From Pogona vitticeps (taxonomy: Eukaryota; Chordata; Lepidosauria; Squamata; Agamidae), in assembly GCF_051106095.1 (NCBI RefSeq), contig NC_135783.1:58003447-58067446 (forward strand): a DNA stretch of 64,000 nt, written 5' to 3'. Of the stretch, positions 25,084 to 64,000 are shown piece by piece (the first letter of the stretch is position 1; each line of letters begins with the position of its first letter). The notes under the pieces are model-generated. The model made no database searches and was not told the origin of the DNA. It worked only from the letters and a program-made list of their open reading frames with translations. Position numbers and translations under genes: made by a program.

Positions 25084-27512
25084 CTTCATTATCACTGCAA
25101 GGTTTTACAGCATGACATATGTTGGGACCAAGCAGATGCTGACGCTTTTAAGACAGCCACTTTTTGCGTATTTTTTAAACTAGCTTGTGGAGCTCTGTAC
25201 TGTGACTGGACATTCTTTGTTAAGACATTTTAATTTGTATAAATGGATTTCTCTCTTTTTGAATTTTTATTCTTGAAAACACACACTTTGAAAACATGTG
25301 AGACCATAGGCAGCACTTATAAGGGTAACCCACGGCAGCAATCTTCCACGTGCTGCTCATCTACTTGAAAGTGTTCCACTCATGTTAAAATGCTTTAAGT
25401 TAAGGCACATCACTGTAATTACTAGGGATGAAACTTCTGTGTTTACCCAGAAGAATGCAGAAGGTTATCTTTGTGTTCTTTCATTAATTCCTGAAATTAA
25501 GCCTCTGGAACAAAAATTATTTATATCAACAAAAGAGGGGTGCACAAACATTTTGTGTTCTTTTTGTTTAGCCTTTCTTTCACCTTTTGTCAAATGACCC
25601 AGGATATTATTCATCCAATAGAATTGTGAGACCTACTATCAGCAGCTAATCAGTATGTCTAAGAAGGGGAGCAGGCATTTTGAGTATGTAAAAGGGCCTG
25701 GACTGATTGGCACCCAGTGAGGAGGAGTTGTGTTGTAATATGCTCCATCTTGGATTATGGATTACCTGGTGCTGCTATGGTACACAATGAAGAATTGGGT
25801 TCCCTGGGAGCACCAATTGGTGGGGAATTGCCCCATATTCTAGTAGCCTTGATTGGGGAAGATCTTTTGTTTGCTTTTCTTGTTTTTGTTTGTGGAGAGG
25901 GCTGTGTTTTTTTTTTTAATTGTTCCCCCACCCCCCAAAAAAAATTAGTTAAAATCTACTTTAAAATTTTTGTGTTAATTTGCTACGTATTTCTTCCTTT
26001 AAAGTTGTATATTTGAGGGAACTTCTTAGTGTTCTTGTTTGCTTTGCTGTGTGTAAAGTTGGCTGGCTGCTTCCTTGCCCCCCTTTTTTAAATGACCCAG
26101 AAGGCTGTTTTGCTGAGTGGACGACAATGAACTGAATGTTATTTTTTCTTAATTTCAAGAAGTATTGCAGCATGTATATTTTTTGGCCATCTTCTATTTA
26201 GAAATAGCTCCTAGCTCTGAAAGAACTCTTCAGTAGCAGAAAATGCATTTAATTCTTTTAGTAGGGTTGCTCTATCATTCACATTATCCACAAGTTCACA
26301 TGGTTCAAAAGGTTTCCATTCCCCCACCTTATATAATTTTTGAATCCTTGAGCTTACTTTAGCTTTAGATTCACCATATAGCTCCACCATTTCAACTCTC
26401 AATATCCTTGCAGAACTCAAGCTGGCCTGCTTTAAATCTGTCAAAGTTTGAGAGTTAGGGGGAGATATATCATGCTTCCAAGCTTTTCTTTCCCCCTTTC
26501 CTGCCATTTGGACATTCAAGCTGCTGCTGAAGTTTCTCATGGAGGGGAAGAGCTAATTAATAACTCTTCACCCCTTTCTTAACTGTTGATGGAAAGCTGT
26601 ATTTCTCCCTTTCAGAGCATGAAAATACCAATAGGAGAATCTTTGTTAATTCTTAATTGAGGACTCGGAGCTCCTCAACTGACCATATTCAAGTTGGAAA
26701 TGGGACTACATTAACTACATTTATTGGTTTAATACTGAATATGCTAATGATTTTAAATGACATATTGTTTTTTTTAAAAAAGAAAACACCAACCTTAACA
26801 TCATTTTGGTTTTATTTTAGGAAAGCAAACATTTTTCTAAATCGCTTCACAGAAGTTGTATTTCAATTCTGAACACATCAGAAGTGCATACAAATCTTTT
26901 GAGGAGATCTGCTGAAAATATGGATCATAAACCTATCATCTCAATTATCTATGCTTTAAAAAAACAGACTTATCTGGTAAAAACATCTGCACTCTTTCAT
27001 TTGAATCATGTCCCTTTACGGAAGGAGATTTGGTTGAAGTTTCTTTAGATAGTGCAAAAACTCGAAGCAGACCAAGCTCACTGAACTCAGTGGCACTTGT
27101 TTTAATGGAATTGTAGAGTAATAATGGTGCCCATAAGAGAATAGCTTCTACTGTTATACAGTCAGTCAAACGTCTAATGATTTCTGTCACAGTGACTATA
27201 TTGGCCATTACTTTTACAAAGGTTTGTAAAAGTAGAAATGTAAAAGCTTGACAGTCATCACTGTACTTTATGAAACTTCAATGGTATATACATTTAATGT
27301 TGAATTTGAAGTAATCTCAGAAGCAACAGCTAGTAGTTATCACTCTGTATACTAATAATTGGTACAGTGCACACATTCTATAAAACCTGTTAGTTATTAA
27401 CCAGAATACTTTGTTCCATGAAAAGTCCAAAATATTTCCCAAGATACTTTATATATATTAGAGTGGAAGGATAAAGGAAACGTCTTGGAAATTGCACACG
27501 ATTTCTTCATAG
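25084..27512. other. HEATR1-LGALS8 convergent intergenic region (3' untranslated sequence)
   Basis: The two genes end tail-to-tail 2.4 kb apart, so most of this should be 3' UTR of one or the other. I saw no canonical AATAAA for HEATR1 on the plus strand within the first kilobase. TTTATT (AATAAA on the minus strand) occurs near 25266 and 26720 and could serve LGALS8. Two unidentified minus-strand reading frames at 26211-27208 are listed separately. Confidence 0.6.
26211..27208 (-). other. two unidentified minus-strand open frames downstream of LGALS8
   Basis: Open frames of 87 codons (26945-27208, from ATG) and 109 codons (26211-26540) lie on the same strand, with a further protein-like stretch between them near 26880-26940. 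The composition is protein-like: for example TEIIRRLTDCITVEAILLW in the first and KVGEWKPFEPCELVDN in the second. I do not recognise a family. They could be a decayed retrocopy, a mobile-element remnant, or chance frames in a long LGALS8 3' UTR. Confidence 0.25.
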
Positions 27513-38395
<10,883 letters not shown>

Positions 38396-41300
38396 TTTCT
38401 GTCCTCTTGTATTCAGAAGTCTTTAGCCTCCAAATGATGAGGTATGTGCCTCGAGAAGAAGACCACAAACAGCACCGGTGTCAAGCTGTGAGTGAACACA
38501 ACAATGTTTAAACGGGTGTTTGGTAAAAAGGTTTGGGTACGGTGCTCAATCATTAGGGTGCCATGGTGGGGAAAGCCCTTGCCATCTTCAAAGATGCAAG
38601 CACCCAATATGGGGTCTCATTGTACAGTATGGGAGTAGGCACTTCCCAAAATACCCTAAATGAACTGTAACCAGGGCTTTTTTTTCAGTTGACAGTCCCA
38701 AAATGGCCAAGGCTATGGCTAGACACTGACAGAAACCTTCCCACCTTAAATGTATACCCTTGAAATCAATATGGCATGCATTCAAAAATGAACATGATCC
38801 TGAATAACTGCCAAGGAAGGATAAAACACAGAAAGAAGAAATAGTGCAAAAGAGATAGCAATAGAGACAAGGTGGTGCAGAGCTTGGAAAAGTTATATTT
38901 GGTATGAAGAGTCCCAGAATCTCAGAGTCCCTGGTTGTGCTTGCTGTGGGATTTTGGGAGTACTGCTAAATATATATATATATATATCACTCTTTCCAGG
39001 TCTGAGTTTATAGCGCATTATATTGTCAGGTTAAGTAACCTTGCCAGGCTACTTACCCTTGCAACAATTTCACTGCTTAAAACTTGCTTTCCTTTCAGTT
39101 CTACAAATTAGCAAGAACTCTTCGAAACAAGAACCTTATGCTTTTAAAGAAAGGGCTTTTCCCAGTTTCTTGCTGAATTTTAGTTACACTGGTGGGTGAG
39201 GAGGCTTAAAATTGATTCCGAGGGCCACATGCTGCCTTTGCATTGCTAATTCTGGTTACATATGGTAAAAGTTCCGTTGAGAAATGTAAAGGGAAGGGGG
39301 CACAATAGCATATAAGAGAGAGATTTGATTGTTAGAAAAAACCATTCTGCTCACTTCCCCTTTCTCAGCTGTAACAGCCCAGTTAATAAATACTCTCCCC
39401 ATACAAGTCTGGCTGACACCAACACTTTGGTGCCAAGTTAAAACATGGTTTTCCACCAAAGGCTCTGGGGATTAAAGCAATAGGCTGTGGAGGCTTTATT
39501 ATTGTTCTTGGGTTTTTAATGATGGCATACAGTTTACGTGTTTTGATTTTTGTTAAACTGAATTGCTTTAATATTGCTTCTATTCCTATATTCTGCCCAA
39601 AGATTGCAAAATAGAGGGTGGAATAGAAATGTTCTAAATAAATAAATTAACAAAATTACTACAGCCTCTCACAGTCCTCTGTAGGAATTCTGAGGATGGG
39701 AGAAGTTGAAGATTGGTATGTGACTATAATTTGTGTGCACAGCACATACCACTAAGGCACATTTGGTTTCATTTTCTCTTTAGGCTTGTCTGTTGCTCAC
39801 AACAGAGGAATTATATTCAAGCTTCATACAAGAGGCTTGAATTATAAATTCCAATAAAACTCAGAGAGAGAAAATGAAAATGAATACCCTAGGAAAAAGA
39901 TTTTTTTAAAAAAATCCCAAGTTCTGCAGGTTTAGGAGAGTCATACTAGCTAACATCTGGCATCACCACTCTTATCGTGTATGCCCCTATTGTACACTGT
40001 TGTCCTGTATCTTGGAAACAATAATGAGCACCCATAAAACTACCAATTGGCAGAAAATATGCTTGACTGGCCTTTGCAGTTCCAAATGAGCCTAAGCTCC
40101 TCACTTTGTTCATTATCAGCCATTTTTATACAAGCTGTAATAATCTGCATACCATATATTTCGAACTTCCCAATATACATTATTGGAAAACTTTAAGAAA
40201 AGGTCTATCATATCTGGAAAATCCGATGACTCAACATAAACCAGACTCGGGTATAAAATCTCTACTAAGATTTTATACCAGACCTGTAAAATACTGGTAC
40301 ATGAGATCTAACCTTCTGCTTTGTGGATGCATACGTGGTTTCCAGTGGCTAGCTGTGGTGTCCAGACATTGCCTTTCCACCCACAACTAAAACATTTCAG
40401 CTCTTTCCTGGGTTCTTTTTGGTACTATAATGGGCCCCAGGCTATGGTTAGTATGAGACATAAACTCACCTACCTCTATGTTCTGCTGGTGAGACAATAT
40501 ACAACAGGTTCAGGTATGTTCAGTACCAAGATCCACACTAAGAAAGAAAAGGATAACTGTCTATGAGCTTCAAGAGGAAAGGGAAACAAATCCTACAGGT
40601 GCTGTTGAAGATATATACACTTACATCAACACCCCACTACCCCTGAATAAGCTGTACTGCTATAGTCCACGGCACAGTCATTTCCCTATAAAAGTTCCCA
40701 ATACCTCTGGAGGATTGACATACTTTAAGGCTGTCATCCAGTACGCCCAACTCTCCCTGCCCCTCTACATACAGCAAAAAGTTAATTTACAACACTAGTT
40801 TTGTTCACATTAGAAGATTCCAAACAAACAAGCTCCCAATGCCAACAACCTAATGACATTGTGCAGCAATTCCATCTTTTCTTTGAACTGTTTTATTTTT
40901 TCTCTTCACGGACAAGAGGCAAGAATTTGTAGAAGGCATCCGATGGCTACAAAACAACTTCCGTATGAAGCTCGCCGACAATTCTGTGAACCAGGCAGTG
41001 CAATGGCACAATTAAAGGAGCTGCTCTTTCATGCACAGTATTATTAGAAGGGCTGTTTACAGAACTAACCCACCCCACTGCCCAAGCGGTTTTAAAATTA
41101 TACATTTTCTCGGATACGGAGTGTGTCGAACAAATTCAACGCTCCTTTTGCTTCTTGTCTCAAGGGCTCTACAGGCATTTCTGAAATCTGAACCACTGAA
41201 AGCTGGGAGTCCTCTGATTACGGGCTGGGGAGAACGGCCTGCTTGTCCGCCCCACTTCCTCCGGGCAGCCCTTCCGCGAGTCCACTGCACTGAGACCGAC

Positions 41301-41630
41301 GTGTGAACTGTTCCCACTCCCAGCTGAATGTATTCTCCGTATTAGATTGAGGGTCGCGTTATACGGAGTGTTCCTGGTTCCCTTCCACAGACAGACGGTG
41401 AGGTTTTCTTATAAATTTTTTTTAAATGTTTTCAGTTCTACGTGCCTTAAGGCAGGTTTCCTCTCTTGGGGGGGGGTTTGAGATTGTGGGGTCGCTTTCG
41501 GGTCTGGGTGTCAATTGTCTCGTTTTGTATATGATCGCCCGGAGGAGTGGATTCTCACGAAGTGGGGCGGGATCAAAAAAAAGCATGATTACATGAATGC
41601 GAGGAGGGGCGTCGTGCGCGCTCCGCTTAC
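38396..41630 (-). other. LGALS8 5' untranslated region and first intron
   Basis: This lies between the start-codon exon and the inferred non-coding first exon. It holds a short (TA)n at about 38970 and a LINE end near 39500-39655. I see no other coding exon. A further untranslated exon may be hidden here. Confidence 0.6.
39500..39655 (+). mobile_element. LINE 3' end fragment
   Basis: CTGCCCAAAG..AGGGTGGAATAGAAATG followed by TAAATAAATAAATTA is the decayed 3' end of an L2/CR1-like LINE, in the first LGALS8 intron. Confidence 0.5.
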
Positions 41631-41980
41631 CTTTTCGGCCGACAGACCCTCTAGGTGCCGCCTCTGCCTCGGCTGGGCCAGAGGAGGTACTTTTGACTTG
41701 CGAGCGTTTAAAATGGTTCCTCGGGATTCCTTCTCTTTCCTAGTTCATAGCCTCGGCATAATGACATCATTCCCTACAGACAGGCTCCTCCTGCCCTTAA
41801 AGCAACAGTGTCTCGTTAGTCTTTTTTGACCGGCTGCTCTCTTTGTTTGCCAACAGCTTCTCCCGCCTTGCAGTCCCCGGGGGGGTGGGGAGGAGGAAAG
41901 GGGCGGAGGGGGTCCGTCTTCACACCCCGGAGCCCCCGAGTTTGTAGCTAATCGTGCCTCCTTCTGGTTACTACCCATTT
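41631..41980 (-). promoter_or_regulatory. LGALS8: probable LGALS8 promoter and non-coding first exon
   Basis: This is the only extended GC- and CpG-rich stretch in the window that is not a MITE, and it lies 3.2 kb upstream of the LGALS8 start codon. On the minus strand a good donor (CGAAAAG/GTAAGC) sits at 41631, suggesting a 5' untranslated exon ending there. A GC box (GGGGCGG) lies near 41900 and a CRE-like TGATGTCAT near 41761-41770. No TATA box is evident. CpG density extends left to about 41200. The start site itself is inferred. Confidence 0.55.
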
Positions 41981-42063
41981 TTTCTCTTTTTACTTTTCAA
42001 ACTCTACTGTGTAAAATTAAATAGAACTACCAAAGAAAAATATTAAAAAAAAAAAAAAAAAAA

Positions 42064-42165
42064 AGAGGAACGCTTCATGACTCTTCGTGCCGTCCTTCTG
42101 CAGGAGCCATGCTAATTAATCTCTGTGGCGCTCCAATTTCCTTACATGAGCTGCTGACTGTGCAT
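42064..42165 (-). pseudogene. U6 snRNA-like pseudogene
   Basis: On the minus strand the sequence runs TGCACAGTCAGCAGCTCATG.., then AAATTGGAGCGCCACAGAGA, then TTAGCATGGCTCCTGC, then TCATGAAGCGTTCC and a run of T. These blocks align in order with U6, including the ACAGAGA box, TTAGCATGG and the final GTGAAGCGTTCC, at about 75% by eye. The T run (42045-42063) corresponds to the pol III terminator, expanded. No TATA box lies about 30 bp upstream, so it is probably inactive. Confidence 0.8.
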
Positions 42166-42432
42166 TCAGGCGCAGTTTTGACTCCAGGGACACGCCCAAG
42201 CTGTGAACCTGGAGAGTGGAGCTTGCAAGGAGGCATTTACCACTCCTAGCAACTACTCAGGTAGTCACCCCTTGGCTGCTTCCATAAGCGTCTCACGTAT
42301 GAAATCACTCTGGCTCTACATTTTTAAACACCGCGGATTAACTTTTTTGCAGTGCTACAATTCACCAGCAGATGGAATGAGTTGCCTTTATTTTGAGATT
42401 CGCAGCCCTTTTACAGGGTTACTTTGATATAC

Positions 42433-42495
42433 AGTACATTTATTTATTTATTTATTCCCCGCCCATCTGGTCTTCCGACCACTCTCACTAAATTC
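42433..42495 (-). mobile_element. LINE 3' end fragment, reverse orientation
   Basis: TTATTTATTTATTTATTCCC and CGCCCATCTGGTCTTCCGAC are the reverse complement of the usual GGCGGG..AATAAATAAATAA tail of L2-like LINEs. Confidence 0.5.
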
Positions 42496-43799
42496 AATGG
42501 GCTTTAATCCCAAATTAGCATGTTTAACATCAGATTTCAGCTCTGCTAAAGACAAGGTCTCTTGCCATAGGGATCAATTTAGTTAAAATGTACAGATTAG
42601 TATCTAAAGCAGGCATAGCTAATATAGTTTACAACACAAACACATACACATAAACAAGTGACTCATTTACCACAAAGTTTACAGCTTTGTAGTATTTGAC
42701 TCTTCACATTTTTAATTCCTGTTAGCCATTCTGATTTCATAGATACATCCTAAATAGCTGGAAACTACAAACTATTCTACAACTTCTGTGTTTGTGCCAT
42801 TTACATTGCATTTTGTCAGCCAAAAACACACTTGTGTGACCAAATATGTGATGAAGCAATTATTTATCTAATTATTTAAATGGCTGTCCCCAGGTTCTGC
42901 CCCTAGTCTCAGATTTTGGCCCTGAAATCTCAGGGAATGGGACGCTTCTGACTTGGCAGTCCTTCAGGGAAGGTGTTTGTGGAAGAATTTCTTTCATTTT
43001 AGTTTATTTATTAAACTGATTTCCCACCTTTCTTCCACTAAAAAAATGCAAATTTTAAGCCTTAAAAAACAAAATGAAAATGCCATTAAACACACTGCTT
43101 GACAGAAACGGCAGCAACCAACCACTTTGACTGTCCCTCAGTTGCAGTATACTATTGGGCCACCCACTTTACAAGCCCAAGGCCTGTCTGAGTAAAAACA
43201 TTTTTTTCACTGGTAGAAAGGCAACAGAAAGTAAGCTAGCCTGCCCTTTCTCAACAGGGCGTTCCAGAGCTTGGGAGAGGCCGACAATAAAGTTCCTTCT
43301 CTCTCCACAAATATGTCCCTGGTAGTGGAGTGACAGAGAGAACAGCCTCCCCTGAAGAACTGAAACTAAGTAACTGTATCCCTGCATTTGTAATGAATGC
43401 AGCAGAAAAAGAAGACCGAATATGAGATGAATTGACTCCATAAAGGAAGGACAGCTTTGAGTTTACTTTTGCAGAGTTTTGAATTTCTGGTTTAGCTGCA
43501 CAGCAGAAGTACAGAGATTCACAGAACAGTATGAAGTTCCCCAGATTAGTCCACCTCTTTTTTCATTAACTCGTACTTATAGTCTCAGTAATTCACTTTG
43601 TGACCTGAGTACACACTCTAGAGAGGAAAAGAGACAGAGCAGGGAAGCAGGGCTCTCTTTGAATTCAGAGGCAGGGAAGAAATGATTGGCTAGTGCCTGG
43701 TAGACTGACAGCCACTTTAGGCCAGAAAGATCCCTCCCAGCGAAACAAACAACAGGCAGCTTGCGAGGTTAGAAAAATTCCAACATTTACAAGAGCTGA

Positions 43800-43894
43800 G
43801 CAGGACTATTGGGACCAAGACATTTTGGAGATCATTCATTCATATGGTCACCATAAATTGGAGGTGACTTCATGGCACCTAACAACAACAACAG
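43800..43894 (+). mobile_element. SINE tail fragment (BovB-like end)
   Basis: CACCATAAATTGGAGGTGAC and TTCATGGCACCTAACAACAA match the 3' end of the BovB-tailed SINEs. The head is missing or unrecognisable. Confidence 0.6.
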
Positions 43895-45629
43895 TTGTAA
43901 CGGGTGTATAAATATACATCTATTCTCTGGTCAACTAAAGGTACAGTCCTTCACTCAGTCGAAACCAATTGGCTGAGGGATGACAGGATTTGTTGGAAGC
44001 CCTACTAATTTTTTAAAAAAAGTTTCATGGAGCCTCTTGACTCATACAGCAGTTTATACATCCACCAGTACCATCCATTACTCACGGGCCTCTTCTTGCT
44101 CTGCTGCCCCCTTCCATAGCCACTGGACTCCCACAGTCCTGACCACCCTTTATCCAAGGGAAAAAAGGGTGGTCTGGGGTCATCCTGTAGGCAGTAGAGT
44201 GCTTCCTAGAGGCCCTTGTTTAGGAGTGTTTGTACTGTTCTGCTGCACCAGCAAGAAAAAAAGTTTTGTTCTATTTTTCATTTGACACAGGTAGTTCTCA
44301 TACCGCTCTCATCTCATCTAGGCTTCACAGGGCCTTGCTCTGAGGAAGGACTCTGTATCACGACAGAGCAAGGCTTTATGGGACAAATTGATCACACAGA
44401 GTATCTACACAATTGTTTAAAAGTGGAAATAGTCTAGCAGCTTCAAGTCAGTGCATCATTTAGAGAGGAGGTGGTCGAAAGCAACTGTGTGGCATCTGAT
44501 GATCTGACTCAGGAGAAAAGCTCCAGATAACACCATGGTTGTCTGAGAAAAGCACTCCCTTCACAAAATGATGTATTTTTAATTATTTGAATATATATGA
44601 CAAACCAATTCTAGGTACCCTAATTATGCTATCACACTAGTACTATGCATACACACGTCCTGGAATCTGCAGATGGCAGTGGCAGTACAGCCCTTTAAAA
44701 AAGTCAGAGAGCTATGAGAGGTCTGTCATTTTCCTGACCGTTTTGTATGTTGCAATTGGGTGGGTGTTTCCTCCCTCTCCTTTTGCAACGAGCACCCATT
44801 TGATATGGTGGCCCTTTTGACAGTGCAGTAGCCAGCTGAGGCTGTGAAATAATGCAATTATAAGAGTATTTTGCCAATGTTTCCATTGTCTGAGTTTGGC
44901 AATTATATAAAAATTATATAAAAATCTGAGATAGGTCTTGTCAGTTGCCACCAAGAAGCCACTGTGAGGTTCACTGCTTGCCTTCTGCAAGCTAATAGCA
45001 TAATAGGATTCTGGCCAATACAGTACTTGTAGTGCCCATGGCAATCCATCAGAGTTGATATGTATATGAAGAGTAGTTTTGTTAAAAATTACAGGAGGGA
45101 AAAGATTCTTCTTTCTTATAGCCACCAGTGGGAGACTTGCACACACAGGGTGCTTTAAATTATAGTCTTTACTTACATACATCATGCTGCAGCCTAAATA
45201 TAGACTGTATTCTATGGCCTGCACCTTTCAGGCCCTAGACTCTTTTAATGATAAAAATGTATGTGTTTATTAATTGTAACACAAATGTAGAAAAGAGACA
45301 GCAATGTTCTTGTACAAATCTAATGAATAAATAGGATTGTTTCTTCTACTATCTTTGTATTAAAACAGATATCAAATATATACCACATATTGGTGACATG
45401 CACAGACGATTGCTTGCAAACATGGATACACAATGTAACGCAATATATCAAAGTGATAGTAAAAAGTTTTTTTAAAAAAATCCAGACCTTATTAATATGC
45501 AAACAACAAGCAGTGTAATAGAAAAAAACACTCTGTGGCTTAGGTTTTAGTTACGATTCAAGGTTTAAGTGCAAAGTGCTACAGTTCGGGAAAACTTATG
45601 TTACAGTGAAAGATCTGTTTGAGCTAATC

Positions 45630-45766
45630 CAGTGGTTCTTAACCTTGGGTCACTCAGGTGTTTTTGAACTGCAACTCCCAGAAACCCCAGCCAGCACAGC
45701 TGGTGGTGAAGGCTTCTGGGAGTTGCAGTCCAAAAAACCTGAGTAACCTAAAGTTAAGAACCATTG
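45630..45766. mobile_element. palindromic hAT-type MITE, second copy
   Basis: This 137-bp copy belongs to the same family as 2341-2478, with the same CAGTGGTTCTTAACC ends. It is flanked by AGCTAATC (45622-45629) and AGCTAGTC (45767-45774), a 7/8 target duplication. It lies in the space between LGALS8 and EDARADD. Confidence 0.85.
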
Positions 45767-47762
45767 AGCTAGTCGAACAACCCAGAAGCTCACTCCCCCA
45801 ATCATTTTTTCTTAAGGGTCACCTTTCCTCTGTTTTTCAGTGGACGTTTTCAAGAACTACCCTTAGCAAAATGGGGATTTTTTTGTTTCATATATAAGCA
45901 CTCTTGTTTTAAAACGAGGCCCTGTGAATTTAATGTTCTTAAGTGTTAACTTCTAAGTGTTCTTACATTTAGCCTCAAGGTGTTTGAAAAAAATGTTCTC
46001 ATTCTTTCGTTCTTCAAAATACAGGTTATGAACCCGTTCACTTTTCATGACCTCTCCTTTAACAAGAATGGTCCCCTTGTTATTCTCCATCTTCCTGTGC
46101 TTCCATTCAAATTTGTACTGATCTGTAATATAATCAGTCTATGATTTTAAACTCCGAATTGGCACTGGCCCACTATTGTTATCATGGCACTCACCAACAT
46201 ATACTCACTGTGCCAAGTGACTCTAATTAATCTGAAAATTAATTTCTGAGAAAACAGTTGTGTAGTATCACTGAGGTTTACTAATAGTTCTCTTATAATT
46301 GTTCTAATAACATTGTAAAGGGCTTTGTAACAGCCTGCTCAAACTCCAGTTCTCAAACTGTCTCTGAGAACATGTTACAACATATCTTCTAATTGCCATA
46401 GGGAATGAGCAGTTCCAATTAACATAATCACTCCTAACATGTTTTAATATATTACCTGCATTTGTGATCTAACTACTCTAATACAAAGCAGTGAAAAGAT
46501 ATGAAACTATAGACATACTGGCATACTTGAATGCTCTGAAATAATAAAGAACTGGGCCTTGATAAATTCTTTGTGAGCCAAGTACTTGGCCTTTTGCTCA
46601 GAACATAAGATTGCATACCTTGAAGGTGGTGGGTGCTTCATGCAACAGAAATTTAGTTGCTGATTAGGTGGTTCAGAATTATTTCCCCTTGGTTAATTTA
46701 TCATATGGTTCCAAACACAGACTGTTCCAAACAGAAAGAGATAGGGGTTTATTTCTGTAAAGCAAGTCAGAACCTGAAAGATTTGAATGACACCTAATAC
46801 ACCGGGGGGGGGGGGAGGCAAACAGTAGTTAATGGAACATATTTGTTGTTCGTAGTTTTTTAAGGCAACAACAGAGCAAGGCTGAGAAATGGCTGTCACT
46901 GGGGCCTTCAACTGCAGTTTTGAAACTCAAATTCTGCTGATATGAGCCAAGGCAAAGGGTGCATAGTACTTTTAATATCGATTCCAAGTTTTGGGAGTCT
47001 TCCAGCAACATGCCCTCAGAAGGCCTTCCTCCTTACATAGCCTTTTCTCACCACTGTTATTACTGCTCATTTGCTAAGCCCATCCCCTGGGGGCTCAGAC
47101 TGCATCATGGAACAGCAAAATGGGGGCGATGGGAACTGGGTGACTCTGGAAGCTACCAAAGAATCTCCAAAGATGCAAACCATTCTGCCTCCTCTGAGTA
47201 TTCTTATACAGGGTTATTTGGAAGTACATGCCTTACACCTGCACTGTTCACATAAATCTGAGGATACAAAAATATCTCCCAAAAGGAATGAGCAGTTTCA
47301 GTGCAATCATATGGGGAAATCCCAGCTGCCTTCTTCAACCTATACTGAGCAGAGGCAACGTGGAAGGAGTGGACCAGGCCCTAATGACAAGGACTCTACA
47401 GACAAGGACATCTACAGAGGTGTTTGAACTCCCAACACCACCTTCCATTTTTATTCCTCTCAGTGGAAATAATAAAGGAATAAGAAAGCTGAAAGTGTAT
47501 TAAACAGAATAACTTCAGTCAGACAAAATAATATTCTGTGGCTTTCCTTCTTGCTTGCTAGAAAAATGAGTGTGTGACACATACCAACAAGTTGAACTGA
47601 CTCATTTTTAAGGATAACATTTCTGACTACAAAGATATTTATACCGTAAAAAAATAAATTCCTGGTCCCTTTCATTTGCAAAGAAAAGCTCCATATGCAC
47701 CAGTGGCAGAGTAAACAAAAATCTGCCACTCTTGGTTTTCCACTACTGACATTTTCTCTTGT

Positions 47763-63733
<15,971 letters not shown>

Positions 63734-63893
63734 CTGGAAACAAAGAAATAAGGATTTAATGTATTTTATTCATAAATTCACTATCTGCTAAAGACATACA
63801 GTGTATCTATATATTATATGTAAATAGGCCTATCTAGGCCAATATTTTTGTAATACAGGAATATGTTTCTCATTCTAATCTTTAAAAAGTACC

Positions 63894-64000
63894 CTGTTTC
63901 CCTGAAAATAAGACAGGGTCTTATATTAATTTTTGCTCCAAAAATGCATTAGGGCTTATTTTCAGGGGATGTTTTCTTTTTTTCATGTATAACAATCTAT
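63894..64000. mobile_element. MITE with CCCTGTTTCCCTGAAAATAAG end, cut by the window edge
   Basis: The sequence from CCCTGTTTCCCTGAAAATAAG through AGGGCTTATTTTCAGGGGATG is a widespread reptile MITE-type repeat. The right part continues outside the window, so its flanks cannot be checked. Confidence 0.6.

Larger units (their letters stand above)
41981..47762. other. LGALS8-EDARADD intergenic region
   Basis: It contains the U6-like pseudogene, LINE and SINE tails, the hAT MITE 45630-45766 and a G run at about 46804. The part near 47762 should include the EDARADD 3' UTR. TTTATT near 45266 (AATAAA on the minus strand) is a possible poly(A) signal. A 170-codon minus-strand frame (44712-45224) has no recognisable homology. 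Confidence 0.65.

Overview
The window is vertebrate nuclear DNA, most likely from a squamate reptile (lizard or snake). It has long AT-rich introns with GT-AG splice sites. It also has tRNA-derived SINEs of the Squam1/Sauria type with BovB-like tails, CR1 and L2-like LINE pieces, and many TA-flanked and 8-bp-flanked MITEs. Nothing looks bacterial or plasmid-like. No CRISPR array, operon or defence system is visible.

Three host genes are present, in an order conserved with human 1q43 (EDARADD-LGALS8-HEATR1, here read in the opposite orientation). (1) Positions 1-25083, plus strand: the last 25 exons of HEATR1 (UTP10/BP28). They encode 1,177 C-terminal residues of a nucleolar HEAT-repeat protein of the small-subunit processome. 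(2) Positions 27513-38395, minus strand: the complete coding sequence of LGALS8 (galectin-8) in eight exons. Both carbohydrate-recognition domains are present, joined by a short linker that includes a 9-codon exon. A GC-rich promoter and a probable non-coding first exon lie at about 41631-41980. (3) Positions 47763-63733, minus strand: the last five coding exons of EDARADD, including the whole death domain. Its first exon lies beyond the right edge. HEATR1 and LGALS8 are tail-to-tail, and LGALS8 and EDARADD are head-to-tail.

Introns and intergenic spaces are filled with repeats. The best preserved are a 5'-truncated LINE with an open 440-codon reverse transcriptase frame (9361-10960), a near-complete Tc1-type transposon with matching terminal repeats and one frameshift (35626-37220), and six Tigger-like MITEs with CAGTGGTGCC-type ends flanked by TA. 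Also present are a pair of palindromic hAT MITEs, two other hAT MITEs with perfect 8-bp target duplications, several SINEs, a U6-like snRNA pseudogene and a broken Gypsy-type LTR element (about 51951-56200, minus strand) with a SCAN-like Gag.

I see no wholly new biological system. The most unusual items are a perfect 68-bp inverted repeat in a HEATR1 intron (5353-5602), a palindrome built from two head-to-head LINE tails (59807-59874), a frame-preserving candidate cassette exon in HEATR1 (8834-8911), an unclassified repeat pair in inverted orientation around LGALS8, and two unidentified reading frames downstream of LGALS8.
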